Shown here: piece by piece, positions 45,119 through 53,890 of the stretch
Layout of the letters: the number at the start of each line of letters is the position of its first letter
Numbering within the stretch: position 1 is the stretch's first letter
NCBI RefSeq assembly: GCF_014203605.1
Contig: NZ_JACHJJ010000002.1
Location: 372,001 to 436,000, forward strand
Reading direction: 5' to 3'
DNA: 64,000 nucleotides
DNA from: Thiemannella venezuelensis
GTDB taxonomy: Bacteria; Actinomycetota; Actinomycetes; Streptosporangiales; Streptosporangiaceae
Translations under genes and position numbers: made by a program
The notes under the pieces: model-generated
Told to the model about the DNA's origin: nothing
Seen by the model: the letters and a program-made list of their open reading frames with translations, nothing else
Database searches by the model: none

Positions 45119-45746
45119 CGCCCGCCTGTACCTGTGCACTGACGGCCGCCGGAAGCGGGGAGACCTCGCCGAGTTCCTCGACGCCGCCCTCGCGGGCGGC
45201 GTCGACATCGTGCAACTGCGCGAGAAGGGGCTCGAGGCACGCGAGGAGCTCGCGCTCCTGGAGGTCTTCCGCGACGCCTGCGACCGGCACGGCAGGCTCC
45301 TGGCGGTCAACGACCGGGCGGACATCGCCTACGCGGCCCGTCCGGACGTGCTCCATCTCGGCCAGGACGACCTGCCGGTGCCGGTCGTGCGCGACATGCT
45401 CGGCGACGACATCCTCATCGGGCGCTCCACTCACGCCCCCGAGGAGGCGTCCGCCGCGGCGGTCGAACCCGGAGTCGACTACTTCTGCTGCGGCCCGATC
45501 TGGCCGACGCCCACCAAACCCGGGCGGCACGCGCCCGGGCCGTCCCTGCTGGAGCACGCCGCCGCGCTGGACACCGGCCGCCCGTGGTTCGGCATCGGCG
45601 GCATCGACCTCGGCAACCTGGACGAGGTCATGTCGTACGGCGTGCGCCGCGTCGTGGTCGTCCGGGCCATCACCGAGGCCGACGACCCGAAGGCGGCCGC
45701 GGCGGAGTTCAGGCGGAGGCTGACCGGGGCGGCCCCGGAGAGCTGA
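45096..45746 (+). CDS. thiE: Thiamine phosphate synthase ThiE
   Basis: A 216-residue thiamine phosphate synthase that joins hydroxymethylpyrimidine diphosphate and thiazole phosphate. [69 protein letters not shown] and [15 protein letters not shown] are the family motifs. GTG 45096 overlaps the end of the Rv2175c-like gene by 23 bases; no other in-frame start gives a complete first strand. Unlike thiO-thiS-thiG it is not preceded by a riboswitch. Confidence 0.92.
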   Translation: MPRPSVSDARLYLCTDGRRKRGDLAEFLDAALAGGVDIVQLREKGLEAREELALLEVFRDACDRHGRLLAVNDRADIAYAARPDVLHLGQDDLPVPVVRDMLGDDILIGRSTHAPEEASAAAVEPGVDYFCCGPIWPTPTKPGRHAPGPSLLEHAAALDTGRPWFGIGGIDLGNLDEVMSYGVRRVVVVRAITEADDPKAAAAEFRRRLTGAAPES

Positions 45747-45748
45747 CG

Positions 45749-45775
45749 GGCCGCCGGGGAGGCTCCCCGGCGGCC
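45749..45775. terminator. Bidirectional terminator between thiE and polyprenyl synthase
   Basis: A perfect 12-bp stem (GGCCGCCGGGGA with its complement) and a 3-base loop, 3 bases from each convergent stop codon. Confidence 0.7.
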
Positions 45776-45777
45776 GC

Positions 45778-46845
45778 TCAGGTCCGGCGGGAGGTCGCGG
45801 CCACGGCCAGGTCGGCCAGGGCGGTGCGCGACTCCGGCGTGATCGGGGCGTCCTCCAGCGAGCCCAGGGCCTCCGCGAGATAGTCGTTGATCATCTTTTC
45901 GCAGGCGTCGACCGCCCCCGTCTCCTCGATGACCCGGCGCAGGCGGCCGACCCCGTCCGCGCCCAGCTCCGGATCCCCGAGAGTGCGGCGCACCTCCTCC
46001 GCCTGGGCGGGGGAGGCCGCGGCGAGCGTGCGGGCGATGAGCATCGTCCGCTTGCCCTCCCGGAGGTCGTCGCCGGCGGGCTTGCCCGTCTCGGCCGGAT
46101 CGCCGAACACGCCGAGGATGTCGTCGCGGAGCTGGAAGGCGATGCCGACGCTGCGGCCGTACTCCTCGCAGAGGCGGTCGATCCACGGCTCCCGCTCCTG
46201 GGCGGCCAGCACCAGGCCGAGCCGGAGCGGGTGCTCCACCGAGTACTTCCCGCTCTTGAACAGCGCGACCCGCAGCGCGCTGTCGAAGGTGTTCTCGCCG
46301 TGGGCCTGCTCCAGCAGGTCCAGGTACTGACCGCACATCAGCTCCGTGCGCATGTGGTCGTAGACCGGCTGGGCCGCGGCGAGAGCGGCCGGCGGCAGCC
46401 CGCTGGTCCGCCACATCTCGCCGGACCAGACCAGCAGCAGGTTGCCCAGCAGGATGGCGGCGCCCTCGCCGAACTGCTCCGCGGAGCCGTGCCAGCCCGC
46501 CTTCTCGTGCAGCGCCTGGAAACGGCGGTGCGCCGAGGGCATGCCCCGGCGCAGGTCGCTGGCGTCCATCACGTCGTCGTGCGCGAGCGCGCTGGCCTGG
46601 AGCAGTTCCAGGGAGGCCGCCGCGGTGAAGAGGGCGGGGTCGTCGCCGCCGCCCGCGCCGCGCCATCCCCAGTAGCAGAAGGCCGGACGGAGCCGTTTCC
46701 CGCCGCTCAGGAAGTCGTCGACGGCGGCGACGAGGGGAGCGAGCTCAGGGGCGCTGACCTGGGGGCGCTGCCGGTCGATGAACGTCCGGAGGGAGCGGTC
46801 CACTTCGGAGCGGACGAGGTCCAGCGCGGTTGCGGAAGCGGTCAT
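45778..46845 (-). CDS. Polyprenyl diphosphate synthase
   Basis: A 355-residue trans-isoprenyl diphosphate synthase, probably making geranylgeranyl or farnesyl diphosphate. The first Asp-rich motif DDVMD is at 90-94 followed by RRG; the second, [10 protein letters not shown], is around 240-249; GGKRLRP and [11 protein letters not shown] are the allylic-substrate and IPP sites. Chain length cannot be read reliably. It resembles the mycobacterial idsA2 in position near metF and Rv2175c. TAATCT lies 6 bases before ATG 46845, so the message is probably leaderless. Confidence 0.9.
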   Translation of the reverse strand: MTASATALDLVRSEVDRSLRTFIDRQRPQVSAPELAPLVAAVDDFLSGGKRLRPAFCYWGWRGAGGGDDPALFTAAASLELLQASALAHDDVMDASDLRRGMPSAHRRFQALHEKAGWHGSAEQFGEGAAILLGNLLLVWSGEMWRTSGLPPAALAAAQPVYDHMRTELMCGQYLDLLEQAHGENTFDSALRVALFKSGKYSVEHPLRLGLVLAAQEREPWIDRLCEEYGRSVGIAFQLRDDILGVFGDPAETGKPAGDDLREGKRTMLIARTLAAASPAQAEEVRRTLGDPELGADGVGRLRRVIEETGAVDACEKMINDYLAEALGSLEDAPITPESRTALADLAVAATSRRT

Positions 46846-46953
46846 GCAGAGAGATTAACCTCCGCGGGCGAAATCCTGATCAAGCGGGTGGCCGTGGCGG
46901 CGGCGGCGCCGCCGGAGAGGCCTCCCGGCGGCCGTGCCAGTAGTCTTGGGGGC

Positions 46954-47886
46954 ATGGCTCTGGGTCGCCCTTCGATTCTCCCCGATCGTGTGCCCACCGT
47001 GCGCGAGCTCCTCGCCGGCGGTGGCCGCTCGTTCTCCTTCGAGTTCTTCCCTCCGAAGACCGACGAGGGGGAGCGGCAGCTCTGGCGCGCCATCCGGGAG
47101 CTGGAGGCGCTGCGTCCCACCTTCGTCTCCGTCACCTACGGCGCCGGCGGCGGCACCCGGGACCGCACGGTCGAGATCGTGGAGCGGATCGCCCACGAGA
47201 CCACGCTGACCCCGGTGGCGCACTTCACCGCGGTCAACCACTCCATCCGCGAGCTGCGCCACCTGGTGGGCAGGTTCGCCGGGGCGGGCGTGCGCAATAT
47301 CCTGGCCGTGCGGGGCGACCCGCCCGGCGACCCGACGGGGGAGTGGGTGCGCCACCCCGAGGGGGTGCTCTACGCCGAGGAGCTGGTCCGGCTGATCCGC
47401 CAGTCCGGCGACTTCTGCGTGGGCGTGGCGGCCTTCCCCTACAAGCACCCGAGGTCGGCCTCGGTGGAGTCCGACACCGAGTACTTCGTGCGCAAGTGCC
47501 GGGCCGGCGCCGACTACGCCATCACCCAGATGTTCTTCCGCGCGGAGGACTACCTGCGGCTGCGCGACCGGGTGGCGGCCCGGGGCTGCGACACCCCGAT
47601 CATCCCCGGCATCATGCCGGTCACCCAGATGAGCACGATCGCCAGGTCCGAGCAGCTCTCCGGCGCGCCGTTCCCGCCCGAGGTGGCCGCCCGCTTCGAG
47701 GCGGTCGCGGGCGACCCCGCCGCCGTCCGGAGGCTGGGCATCGAGCACGCCGCCGAGCTCTGCCAGACCCTGCTCGACGAGGGCGCGCCCGGCATCCACT
47801 TCATCACCTTCAACAGGTCCAGCGCGACCCGGGAGGTCTTCCAGGCCCTCGACTTCGCACGCGAGGCCGCTCCGCTCACCGCGTGA
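46954..47886 (+). CDS. metF: 5,10-methylenetetrahydrofolate reductase
   Basis: A 310-residue flavoprotein reducing methylene-tetrahydrofolate to methyl-tetrahydrofolate for methionine synthesis. [61 protein letters not shown] and [16 protein letters not shown] match MetF closely. TAGTCT lies 7 bases before ATG 46954, suggesting a leaderless transcript, although GGGGG between them could act as a ribosome-binding site. It is divergent from the polyprenyl synthase gene. Confidence 0.95.
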   Translation: MALGRPSILPDRVPTVRELLAGGGRSFSFEFFPPKTDEGERQLWRAIRELEALRPTFVSVTYGAGGGTRDRTVEIVERIAHETTLTPVAHFTAVNHSIRELRHLVGRFAGAGVRNILAVRGDPPGDPTGEWVRHPEGVLYAEELVRLIRQSGDFCVGVAAFPYKHPRSASVESDTEYFVRKCRAGADYAITQMFFRAEDYLRLRDRVAARGCDTPIIPGIMPVTQMSTIARSEQLSGAPFPPEVAARFEAVAGDPAAVRRLGIEHAAELCQTLLDEGAPGIHFITFNRSSATREVFQALDFAREAAPLTA

Positions 47887-47965
47887 GCCCGGCCCGTACG
47901 GCGAGGCCCGCGGCGGACGTCGGCAGGGCCGGCGCGCCGTGCGGGCAGGGCCCACGCGAGGCGGG

Positions 47966-48544
47966 TCAGGAGGCGAGCGGTCCCGGGGCGGCGGTGTGCT
48001 CCGCCAGCGGGAGCGCGGCGCCGGCGATGGCGTAGTGCTCGTAGCCGCCGGGGAAGACGAACCAGGTGAGCAGGTCGACGAAGCCCAGCGTGCGGTAGAG
48101 GTGCCGGGCCGCGGTGGGCTGGTCGCGGGTGGACAGCATGGCGGTGCGCTCGGGACGGCCGGCGCACAGTGCGGTGACCAGGGAGCGGCCGATGCCCTTG
48201 CCCTGGTAGTCGGGGTGCACGTGGACTTCGGCGATCTCCAGGGCGTCGCCCAGCCAGGCGAGCGCCTTCCCTCCGCCGAGCCGGTCGGAGACGGCCTGGT
48301 GGACCACGTCGTGCCACCACTGGCCGGGCGCGCCGTGGAAACCGTAGGCGACCCCCACCGGCCTTCCCTCGGAGGTCTCGGCGAACAGGCAGGTGAAGCC
48401 GGGGTGGGTGGAGTGGTTCCCCATGATCGCCTGGCGGCCGGCGAGCTGGTCGGAGGGTGGTCGCATCGCCGCCGTGTATATGTCGAGAACCGAATCCAGC
48501 CGAGTGGCGAACTCGTCGGGGCCGACTCGTCGCAGTCCGATCAC
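47966..48544 (-). CDS. GNAT-family N-acetyltransferase
   Basis: A 192-residue acetyltransferase. VAYGFHGAPGQWWHDVV is followed by EIAEVHVHPDYQGKGIGRSLVTAL, which holds the acetyl-CoA pyrophosphate-binding QGKGIG motif, and AARHLYRTLGFVDLLTWFVFPGG. The substrate is unknown. I place the start at GTG 48544 because TAAGGT lies exactly 7 bases upstream, the leaderless pattern seen throughout the window; in-frame GTG 48553 and TTG 48577 are alternatives. Confidence 0.85.
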   Translation of the reverse strand: MIGLRRVGPDEFATRLDSVLDIYTAAMRPPSDQLAGRQAIMGNHSTHPGFTCLFAETSEGRPVGVAYGFHGAPGQWWHDVVHQAVSDRLGGGKALAWLGDALEIAEVHVHPDYQGKGIGRSLVTALCAGRPERTAMLSTRDQPTAARHLYRTLGFVDLLTWFVFPGGYEHYAIAGAALPLAEHTAAPGPLAS

Positions 48545-48659
48545 TTTTCGCACCTTAGCAGGGGCGACCTGCTGCAATCCGGTGAAGGTGGCGAAAGTGA
48601 CGTTCAGTATTTTTCGTTAAAAAGGTGAAACGCCGTCCGCCGGGGCCCGCTCCCGCCGT

Positions 48660-49106
48660 CTAGCCGGCCAGGGGGACGTGGGCGGGCAGTGCGGGCTGGG
48701 CGGGCAGGCCGAGCATCGTCTCCACCGTGGTGACGAACCGCTCCGCCTCGGAGATCAGCTCCTCGGCGTCGCGGGCCGGCACCGCATGGGTCATCCCCGC
48801 TTCGATCGCGGCTCGCCTGGCCGCACTCACCTCGAAGTAGGGCGCCCAGTCGGCCAGCCGGGGCTCGGCCTCGGGCAGGAGCTCCCAGGCGCTGCGGAGC
48901 CTGCGCCTGCGGCCGTCCATCGGCCGGGGGCGTGCGGCCAGGATGGCCGCGGCGGCCCGGAGCGCGGCCAGGTGCGCCGCGACGTAGCGCTCCGCCGAGG
49001 TGCGGGCGCCCGCAGCCTCTTCCAGGCAGTCGCGCGCGTCGGTCAGGCGTGCTCGAACCGTGGGCGACAGCCGGGGCCCGCCGGGGTCGCTGAGCCGAGG
49101 GGTCAT
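48660..49106 (-). CDS. SAV_6107-type HEPN-domain protein under SOS promoter
   Basis: A 148-residue all-helical protein resembling the SAV_6107 HEPN family. Its central segment ERYVAAHLAALRAAAAILAARPRP contains Arg40-x4-His45, the Rx4-6H motif that in many HEPN proteins is an RNase active site. The C-terminal half ends with EELISEAERFVTTVETMLGL. GAGGAG lies 5 bases before ATG 49106 and overlaps the stop of a 63-codon frame just upstream, so the two would be translated in tandem from the promoter at 49312-49367, which is overlapped by one LexA box and preceded by another. Whether it is a nuclease, a toxin or a repair accessory is not shown by the sequence. Confidence 0.8.
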   Translation of the reverse strand: MTPRLSDPGGPRLSPTVRARLTDARDCLEEAAGARTSAERYVAAHLAALRAAAAILAARPRPMDGRRRRLRSAWELLPEAEPRLADWAPYFEVSAARRAAIEAGMTHAVPARDAEELISEAERFVTTVETMLGLPAQPALPAHVPLAG

Positions 49107-49115
49107 CACTGCTCC

Positions 49116-49307
49116 TCACTTGGTCGCAAGCGGCTCCCGGCGTTTCCGCCGGTGAAACCAGGGTCGCAGGCCCCACCGACAATTCCGCCGGGCGGCCGGA
49201 CGAAGAGCTTCCCCTCTCTCCGTCCGCCCCGGCTGCGCCCCCGCCGCCTCTCCGGTGGCGGGGGCGCGACCGACCGCCCTGAACGTGAGCTGCGAGTCCC
49301 ACGTCAT
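49116..49307 (-). CDS. Small Arg-rich protein, leaderless, first gene of SOS unit
   Basis: A 63-codon reading frame starting MTWDSQLTFRAV and ending in a strongly basic tail (WGLRPWFHRRKRREPLATK). I do not recognise it. Support for its being real: an excellent promoter (TTGACA, 17 bp, TATGTT) places the transcription start exactly 7 bases downstream at its ATG, and its TGA stop lies 7 bases before the HEPN gene start and adjoins that gene's ribosome-binding site. It has two Trp and a Cys in RRNCRWGLRPW. It could be a DNA- or RNA-binding partner of the HEPN protein, a regulatory upstream frame, or only a leader. Confidence 0.5.
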   Translation of the reverse strand: MTWDSQLTFRAVGRAPATGEAAGAQPGRTERGEALRPAARRNCRWGLRPWFHRRKRREPLATK

Positions 49308-49311
49308 TGCA

Positions 49312-49367
49312 TCGAACATAAATTCGATCATCGATGGTGTCAAGTAAATCGACGAACAAAAGTTCGA
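49312..49367 (-). promoter_or_regulatory. SOS promoter with two LexA boxes
   Basis: On the minus strand, -35 TTGACA (49343-49338), a 17-bp spacer and -10 TATGTT (49320-49315). Two sites match the mycobacterial-type LexA box TCGAAC-N4-GTTCGA with one mismatch each: TCGAATTTATGTTCGA (49327-49312), covering the -10, and TCGAACTTTTGTTCGT (49367-49352), just upstream of the -35. Their centres are 40 bp apart. LexA would block RNA polymerase until DNA damage. This is the best promoter match noticed in the window. Confidence 0.85.
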
Positions 49368-49385
49368 TCACTCTGTGAACGGGAA

Positions 49386-49415
49386 AGCCCCGGGAGATCG
49401 AGATCTCCCGGGGCT
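49386..49415 (-). terminator. Terminator after L,D-transpeptidase
   Basis: AGCCCCGGGAGA pairs perfectly with TCTCCCGGGGCT around a 6-base loop, followed on the minus strand by TTTCCC. It lies about 95 bases past the transpeptidase stop and insulates the SOS promoter from it. The bases from 49416 to 49508 show no feature. Confidence 0.65.
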
Positions 49416-49508
49416 CCCGTCCGCGGCGATTCGCGCCCGCACCGGTGGCCGCGGAGGCGCCGCACCGGCGGCACCGGCCGGATCCCGGCCTCCGGGCCGG
49501 GGCGCGGG

Positions 49509-50327
49509 TCAGCGGGCGAACCTCCCCCGGACGTGGACCGGCACCCCGGTGCCGACCAGGCCGGGCAGGATCTCGGCCACGTGCATCGGCAGCCGCACGC
49601 ACCCGTGCGAGGCCGGCGTCAGCGGCACCGAGAGCGCGCCGTGGAAGGCGATCCCGCCGTTGAAGAAGATCGGGTTGTAGAGCTGCCCCAGGTAGGAGCG
49701 GTGCCAGCCGTCCCTGCGCCAGGTCGTCTTGTAGTCGCCCGTCGGCGTTCGGGCGTCGCCGCAGAACCGCTGCGACGTGCCCTGCCAGACGGCCGTCTCG
49801 CAGTAGGGGACCCCGCTGCCGGAGGAGGCGTGGCTGATCAGCCTCACCCGCCCGCCGACGTAGAGCACCACCACCTGCTTGGCGAGGTTCACCTCGACCC
49901 TGGTCGGCCTGCCCTCGGGCACCAGCGCCTTCGGGTCGCGGGGATCCTCTAGAGCGTTCCAGGTGCGCCGGGCGACGGTGCCGCTCGGCGGAAGCCCGTT
50001 GACCTTCTGGAACGCCCACACCGCGGCCTGGGTCGCCCCGCCGTACCGGCCGTCGATCTTCCCCGGATGGTAGCCGAGCTCCTTCAGCCTGCGCTGGAGC
50101 GCCTTGACGGCCGCGCCCCTGGCGCCCGGCTTGAGCGTCTTCCCCGGGGCGGTGAAGGGGGCCGTCCCGGCCTTCGCCGCGGCCGCCCCCGCGGTGACCG
50201 TCCCGGCGGTGCCCGCCACCGCCGGGGCCGGGGCCGCGGCGGCCGTGCCCGCGGTGGCGGCGGAGGACAGGATCACGGCTCCCGCCGTCGTCAGTGCGGC
50301 CACTGCGAGCCGCCGTGCAACGCCCAC
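49509..50327 (-). CDS. Secreted L,D-transpeptidase with peptidoglycan-binding domain
   Basis: A 272-residue exported enzyme. An N-terminal signal sequence (RRLAVAALTTAGAVILSSAA, to about residue 32) leads to a peptidoglycan-binding domain (about 65-125: GARGAAVKALQRRLKELGYHPG), then a YkuD catalytic domain with Cys243 in ASHGCVRLPMH and upstream His in IAFHGAL. It would make 3-3 cross-links or attach stem peptides in the wall. GTG 50327 has GAGGGG about 10 bases upstream. Confidence 0.9.
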   Translation of the reverse strand: MGVARRLAVAALTTAGAVILSSAATAGTAAAAPAPAVAGTAGTVTAGAAAAKAGTAPFTAPGKTLKPGARGAAVKALQRRLKELGYHPGKIDGRYGGATQAAVWAFQKVNGLPPSGTVARRTWNALEDPRDPKALVPEGRPTRVEVNLAKQVVVLYVGGRVRLISHASSGSGVPYCETAVWQGTSQRFCGDARTPTGDYKTTWRRDGWHRSYLGQLYNPIFFNGGIAFHGALSVPLTPASHGCVRLPMHVAEILPGLVGTGVPVHVRGRFAR

Positions 50328-50445
50328 GTAACTTCATCCCCTCGCATAACCGAAAACGGATCAACGGACCATAGCGCACCGGTCTCCTGCCCCTGGGGAC
50401 GGTTATGGAGCGGTAATCCACGGTCGGTGTGTTTAGAGTGGGCGG

Positions 50446-50922
50446 GTGCCAGAAAAGTTGCATCCCAATGTCGAGAAGGTGGCCGCCGCCCTGCGCGAGC
50501 ACGGCGCCACCGGCGAGATCGTCGTGTTCTCCGAGGCCACCCCGACGGCCGCCACCGCCGCCGCGCAGCTCGGCTGCGAGGTCGGCGCCATCGCCAACAG
50601 CCTGGTCTTCGACGCCGACGGCGCGCCGCTCCTCGTCCTCACCAGCGGAGCCCACCGGGTGGACACCGGCCTGATCGCCCGGACGGTCGGTGCGGCCGAG
50701 GTGAAGCGGGCCACGCCGGAGTTCGTCCGCGCGGCCACCGGACAGGCCATCGGGGGCGTCGCCCCGATCGGCCACCCGGCCCCGGTCCGCACGCTGGTCG
50801 ACACCTGGCTGGCCCGGCACGAGGTGGTCTGGGCCGCGGCCGGCCACCCGCACACGGTCTTCCCGACCTCCTACACCGAGCTGATCCGCCTCACCGACGG
50901 CACGGCCGTGGAGGTGGAGTGA
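50446..50922 (+). CDS. YbaK/EbsC-type aminoacyl-tRNA deacylase
   Basis: A 158-residue editing-domain protein that hydrolyses mischarged tRNA (typically Cys- or Ala-tRNAPro). EVGAIANSLVFDADGAPLLVLTSGAHRVD and VKRATPEFVRAATGQAIGGVAPIGHPAPV include the conserved Lys and the GGV-P-GH loop; VWAAAGHPHTVFPTSYTEL closes the fold. TAGAGT lies 6 bases before GTG 50446, a leaderless pattern. The stop overlaps the next gene. Confidence 0.9.
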   Translation: MPEKLHPNVEKVAAALREHGATGEIVVFSEATPTAATAAAQLGCEVGAIANSLVFDADGAPLLVLTSGAHRVDTGLIARTVGAAEVKRATPEFVRAATGQAIGGVAPIGHPAPVRTLVDTWLARHEVVWAAAGHPHTVFPTSYTELIRLTDGTAVEVE

Positions 50923-51272
50923 CCACCACCGTCTGGCACAACCCGCGCTGCTCCAAGAGCCGCAACGCGCTCTGCGCCCTCACCGACTCCGGCGGGGACG
51001 TGGTCGTCCGCCGCTATCTCGACGACCCTCCCACGGTCGAGGAGCTCTCCGAGGTCCTCGACCGGCTCGGCATGGAGCCCTGGGACATCACCCGGATGGG
51101 CGAGGCCCGTGCCAAGGAGCTCGGGCTGGCGGACCGGGAGCACGACCGGGACGAGTGGATCGCGATCCTGGTCGCCGACCCCGTGCTGATCCAGCGGCCG
51201 ATCGTGCTGACCGGCGACGGCCGCGCCGTGGTCGCCCGCGACGAGGAGGCCGTCGAGTCCCTCCTCGGCTGA
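50919..51272 (+). CDS. ArsC-family arsenate reductase-like protein
   Basis: A 117-residue thioredoxin-fold protein. VWHNPRCSKSRNAL places Cys11 in the glutaredoxin-coupled ArsC active site; VVVRRYLDDPPTVEEL and DPVLIQRPIVLTGDGRAVV carry the conserved Arg residues that bind the oxyanion. No other arsenic genes are nearby, so a Spx/YffB-like or other reductase role is possible. The GTG overlaps the stop of the deacylase gene (GTGA). Confidence 0.88.
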   Translation: MTTTVWHNPRCSKSRNALCALTDSGGDVVVRRYLDDPPTVEELSEVLDRLGMEPWDITRMGEARAKELGLADREHDRDEWIAILVADPVLIQRPIVLTGDGRAVVARDEEAVESLLG

Positions 51273-51364
51273 GGGCGTACGAGGGCGGGCGCACGGGAGG
51301 CCGGGGGTGCTGGAGGCCGGGGCACGGGAGGCCGGGAGGCGGGTGCCCTCCTCGCGCGGGAGGT

Positions 51365-52441
51365 TCAGGCGGTGACGTCGCAGGCGGGGAGGCCGTGCGG
51401 AGCGGCGTCGGCCAGGACCTCCTCCGCCGCGCCGCCGAGGCGTACGGCCAGCCGGAAACGGTGCCCGCCGCCGGCCCTGCGCGGCTCGAAGGAGATGTGG
51501 GCGAATCCCGCGTCCGGAGTGGCGGCCGAGGCGAGCCGTTCCAGTTCGTCCTCCACGCGGGCCCACTCGCCGGCCGGGACGTACTGGCGCATGATCGAGT
51601 GCCAGACGACGGTGAGAGTGCCCGGCACGAGCCGGACTCCGGTGAGGAAATCGGCGGCTCCGGCGGTCCCGACCTCCGCGGGCACGCGGGCGGCCAGCCG
51701 CAGGGCGGCGTCGAGCCGGGCGGCCCGGGCCTCCTGGTCCGGCCAGAGGTACGCCCGCAGGGCCAGTGCGCCCTCGGGCGACAGGGGGTCGATGGGGGTC
51801 AGGTCGCACCCCCGCCGCTCGACGACCGTCAGGGCCGGATGTTCCCGGGCGGCTCCGGGCAGCCACGGAGGCGGGGCTCCCCGCCAGGCGCCGTCCAGGA
51901 CGACCGGCGAGTCCGCCGGTCCCCAGGAGAAGCCGTCGGCGACGTAGCGGAACCGGTCGGCGCGCAGGTTGAGACCGGCGCTGGAACCCAGCTCGAACAG
52001 CCGCACGGGGAGCGGAGCACTCCGTGCGGCCGCCAGCAGCCCGGTGATCAGGAGATTGGCCCGGCCGACCTCGTTCGTCTGCGGCGGACGGGTCATCCAG
52101 TCGCGGACCCACTCCATCCCGGAGGAGACGGCCTGCCGGAAAGCCGGCCAGCAGGCGTCGGGCCGGTCCGGATCGAAGGTCCCGCCCGCGCTGGGGTAGT
52201 GCGCGGCCAGCTCCGGAGCCCGGCCGGCGAGCACGAGGGCGTGGACGCCGCCGAGCAGCCGCAGCGCGACGGCGTCGGGCCCGGGGGCGTCCTCGTATCC
52301 GGCGACCGCCTCCGCGCAGGCGCCTCCCGCCCGGACGTCCTGCGCGACCCGGCCGAGCAGCGCCGCGTAGAGCGGCGATCCGAGGTCCGCGCAGGACCTC
52401 GCCTGGCGCTCGATCATGACCGCCGCACGATCACGCGACAT
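51365..52441 (-). CDS. DUF2332 family protein
   Basis: A 358-residue cytoplasmic protein of the DUF2332 family, function unknown. The segment VRLFELGSSAGLNLRADRFRY contains an ELGSSAGLN loop like the glycine-rich S-adenosylmethionine loop of class I methyltransferases, so nucleotide binding is plausible. LTVVWHSIMRQYVPAGEWARVEDEL and HISFEPRR follow. The start ATG 52441 is fixed by AGGAGG 6 bases upstream; an upstream in-frame start at 52477 is rejected. Confidence 0.8.
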   Translation of the reverse strand: MSRDRAAVMIERQARSCADLGSPLYAALLGRVAQDVRAGGACAEAVAGYEDAPGPDAVALRLLGGVHALVLAGRAPELAAHYPSAGGTFDPDRPDACWPAFRQAVSSGMEWVRDWMTRPPQTNEVGRANLLITGLLAAARSAPLPVRLFELGSSAGLNLRADRFRYVADGFSWGPADSPVVLDGAWRGAPPPWLPGAAREHPALTVVERRGCDLTPIDPLSPEGALALRAYLWPDQEARAARLDAALRLAARVPAEVGTAGAADFLTGVRLVPGTLTVVWHSIMRQYVPAGEWARVEDELERLASAATPDAGFAHISFEPRRAGGGHRFRLAVRLGGAAEEVLADAAPHGLPACDVTA

Positions 52442-52508
52442 GGATCCTCCTGGGCCACCGGCGTCATCCGCCATCATGGCGGATCGCCCCGGCCGCGGAT
52501 GGGCCGGG

Positions 52509-53723
52509 TCAGGCGGCGCTGCGGGCGGCGGGGGTGGGACGGGCGGAGCGGTGGCGCAGCAGGAGCATGGCGGCGTCGTCGGCCAGCGGGCGGCCGACGT
52601 GGCGGAGCAGGTCGGCGCGGAGGGCGTCCAGGGCGAGCTGGGGGTCGGCGCCGGTCAGCAGGTGCGCCCGGGAGTCCAGCGGGTAGAACCGGCCCGTTCC
52701 GTCCCTGGCCTCGACGACGCCGTCCGTGTAGAAGAGGACCTGGTCGCCGGGTTCGAACGGGAGCTGGTACGGCACCGGGTCGGTCGCCTTCAGCGAGCCC
52801 ATGCCGAGGGGCAGCGCCTCCTCCGGAGGGCCGGCGAACCAGTGCTCGCCGCCGGCGGCCAGGACCATGGGCGGCGGGTGGCCGCAGTTCAGGACGGTGA
52901 GGCAGTCGCCCCCGGTGAGCTCGGCGAGCACGGCGGTGACGAACTGCTCGCCGGAGAGCTCCCGGGTCAGCGCGTTCTCCAGGCGGTTGACCACCCCCTG
53001 GAGCTTGTCCTCGTCGTAGGCGGCCTCCCGGAAGGCGCCGAGCACCACCGCCGCGGTCTCGACGGCCTCCAGTCCCTTGCCCTGGACGTCGCCCACGATG
53101 ATCCGGACTCCGTGCGGAGTGGTCACCACCTCGTACAGGTCGCCGCCGATCCGGGCCTCGGCGGTGGCGGAGGTGTAGGAGACGGCGACGCCGATGCCCG
53201 GCCCGGCGCGGCGCGGCACCGGGCGGAGCAGCACCCGCTGGGCGGCCTCGGCGACCGAGCGCACGTCGGCGAGCCGCCGCTCGTGGCGGATCCTTCCGGC
53301 GCTGGCCAGGACGCTGGCCGTCGTCACGCCGAGGATGGCCGTGGCGGTGATGCCGGTGCGGGAGGTCCAGAGGATGCCGTTGTAGAGGCCGAGGGGGACG
53401 CAGAGGGCCAGGGCGACGGTGCCGATCAGCGTGGTCCGGGCCGGCCCGCACGCCACGCTGGCGAAGGCGGGTCCCAGGGCCAGCAGGGGGAGGAGGCCCG
53501 CGGTGGGTCCCGAGGCCAGGTCGATCACGGCCACCACGGCCATCACGATGAACGGTAGCGACTTCAGGGTGGCCTGGGTCTTGCTCGTCTCGACGGAGGA
53601 GAGCACCCTGGCCAGGGCGAGGGCCCAGGTGGAGCGCACGGAGGCCACGAGGGCGCGGAGGCGGCCGTCCGGGCGCGGTGGAGGAGGATTCGGGGAATCC
53701 TCTCGTCCGCGCATCTCCACCAC
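52509..53723 (-). CDS. SpoIIE-type PP2C serine phosphatase, membrane-anchored
   Basis: A 404-residue protein. Hydrophobic helices between about 55 and 140 form a membrane domain. The C-terminal PP2C-like phosphatase (about 175-390) has metal-binding motifs ARIGGDLYEVV, RIIVGDVQGKGLEAVETAA, LTVLNCGHPPPMVL, DQVLFYTDGVVEARD and LADDAAMLLLRH. Such proteins dephosphorylate anti-sigma-factor antagonists and so control alternative sigma factors; no partner is encoded here. GTG 53723 is taken as start; ATG 53714 is possible. Confidence 0.9.
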   Translation of the reverse strand: MVEMRGREDSPNPPPPRPDGRLRALVASVRSTWALALARVLSSVETSKTQATLKSLPFIVMAVVAVIDLASGPTAGLLPLLALGPAFASVACGPARTTLIGTVALALCVPLGLYNGILWTSRTGITATAILGVTTASVLASAGRIRHERRLADVRSVAEAAQRVLLRPVPRRAGPGIGVAVSYTSATAEARIGGDLYEVVTTPHGVRIIVGDVQGKGLEAVETAAVVLGAFREAAYDEDKLQGVVNRLENALTRELSGEQFVTAVLAELTGGDCLTVLNCGHPPPMVLAAGGEHWFAGPPEEALPLGMGSLKATDPVPYQLPFEPGDQVLFYTDGVVEARDGTGRFYPLDSRAHLLTGADPQLALDALRADLLRHVGRPLADDAAMLLLRHRSARPTPAARSAA

Positions 53724-53890
53724 GCCTCGTCATCGCCGGGTCGCGCCGTCCATACGTCTCGTCACATGAGACGTTTGCTTTTTCCTACCACAACGATGGG
53801 ACTCGGCGGCGGGTTACACGCGATGTTCGGCGCGGGGCGGGATCCGGCGGCGGGGCGCGCCGGGGTGCGGCGCGCCCGCGACCGGCGGTG

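Noticed and set aside
49940-49954. GGGGATCCTCTAGAG, identical to part of a common cloning-vector polylinker
   Set aside because: It lies in frame inside the L,D-transpeptidase gene, encodes plausible residues between the two domains, and no further vector sequence flanks it, so contamination is unlikely.
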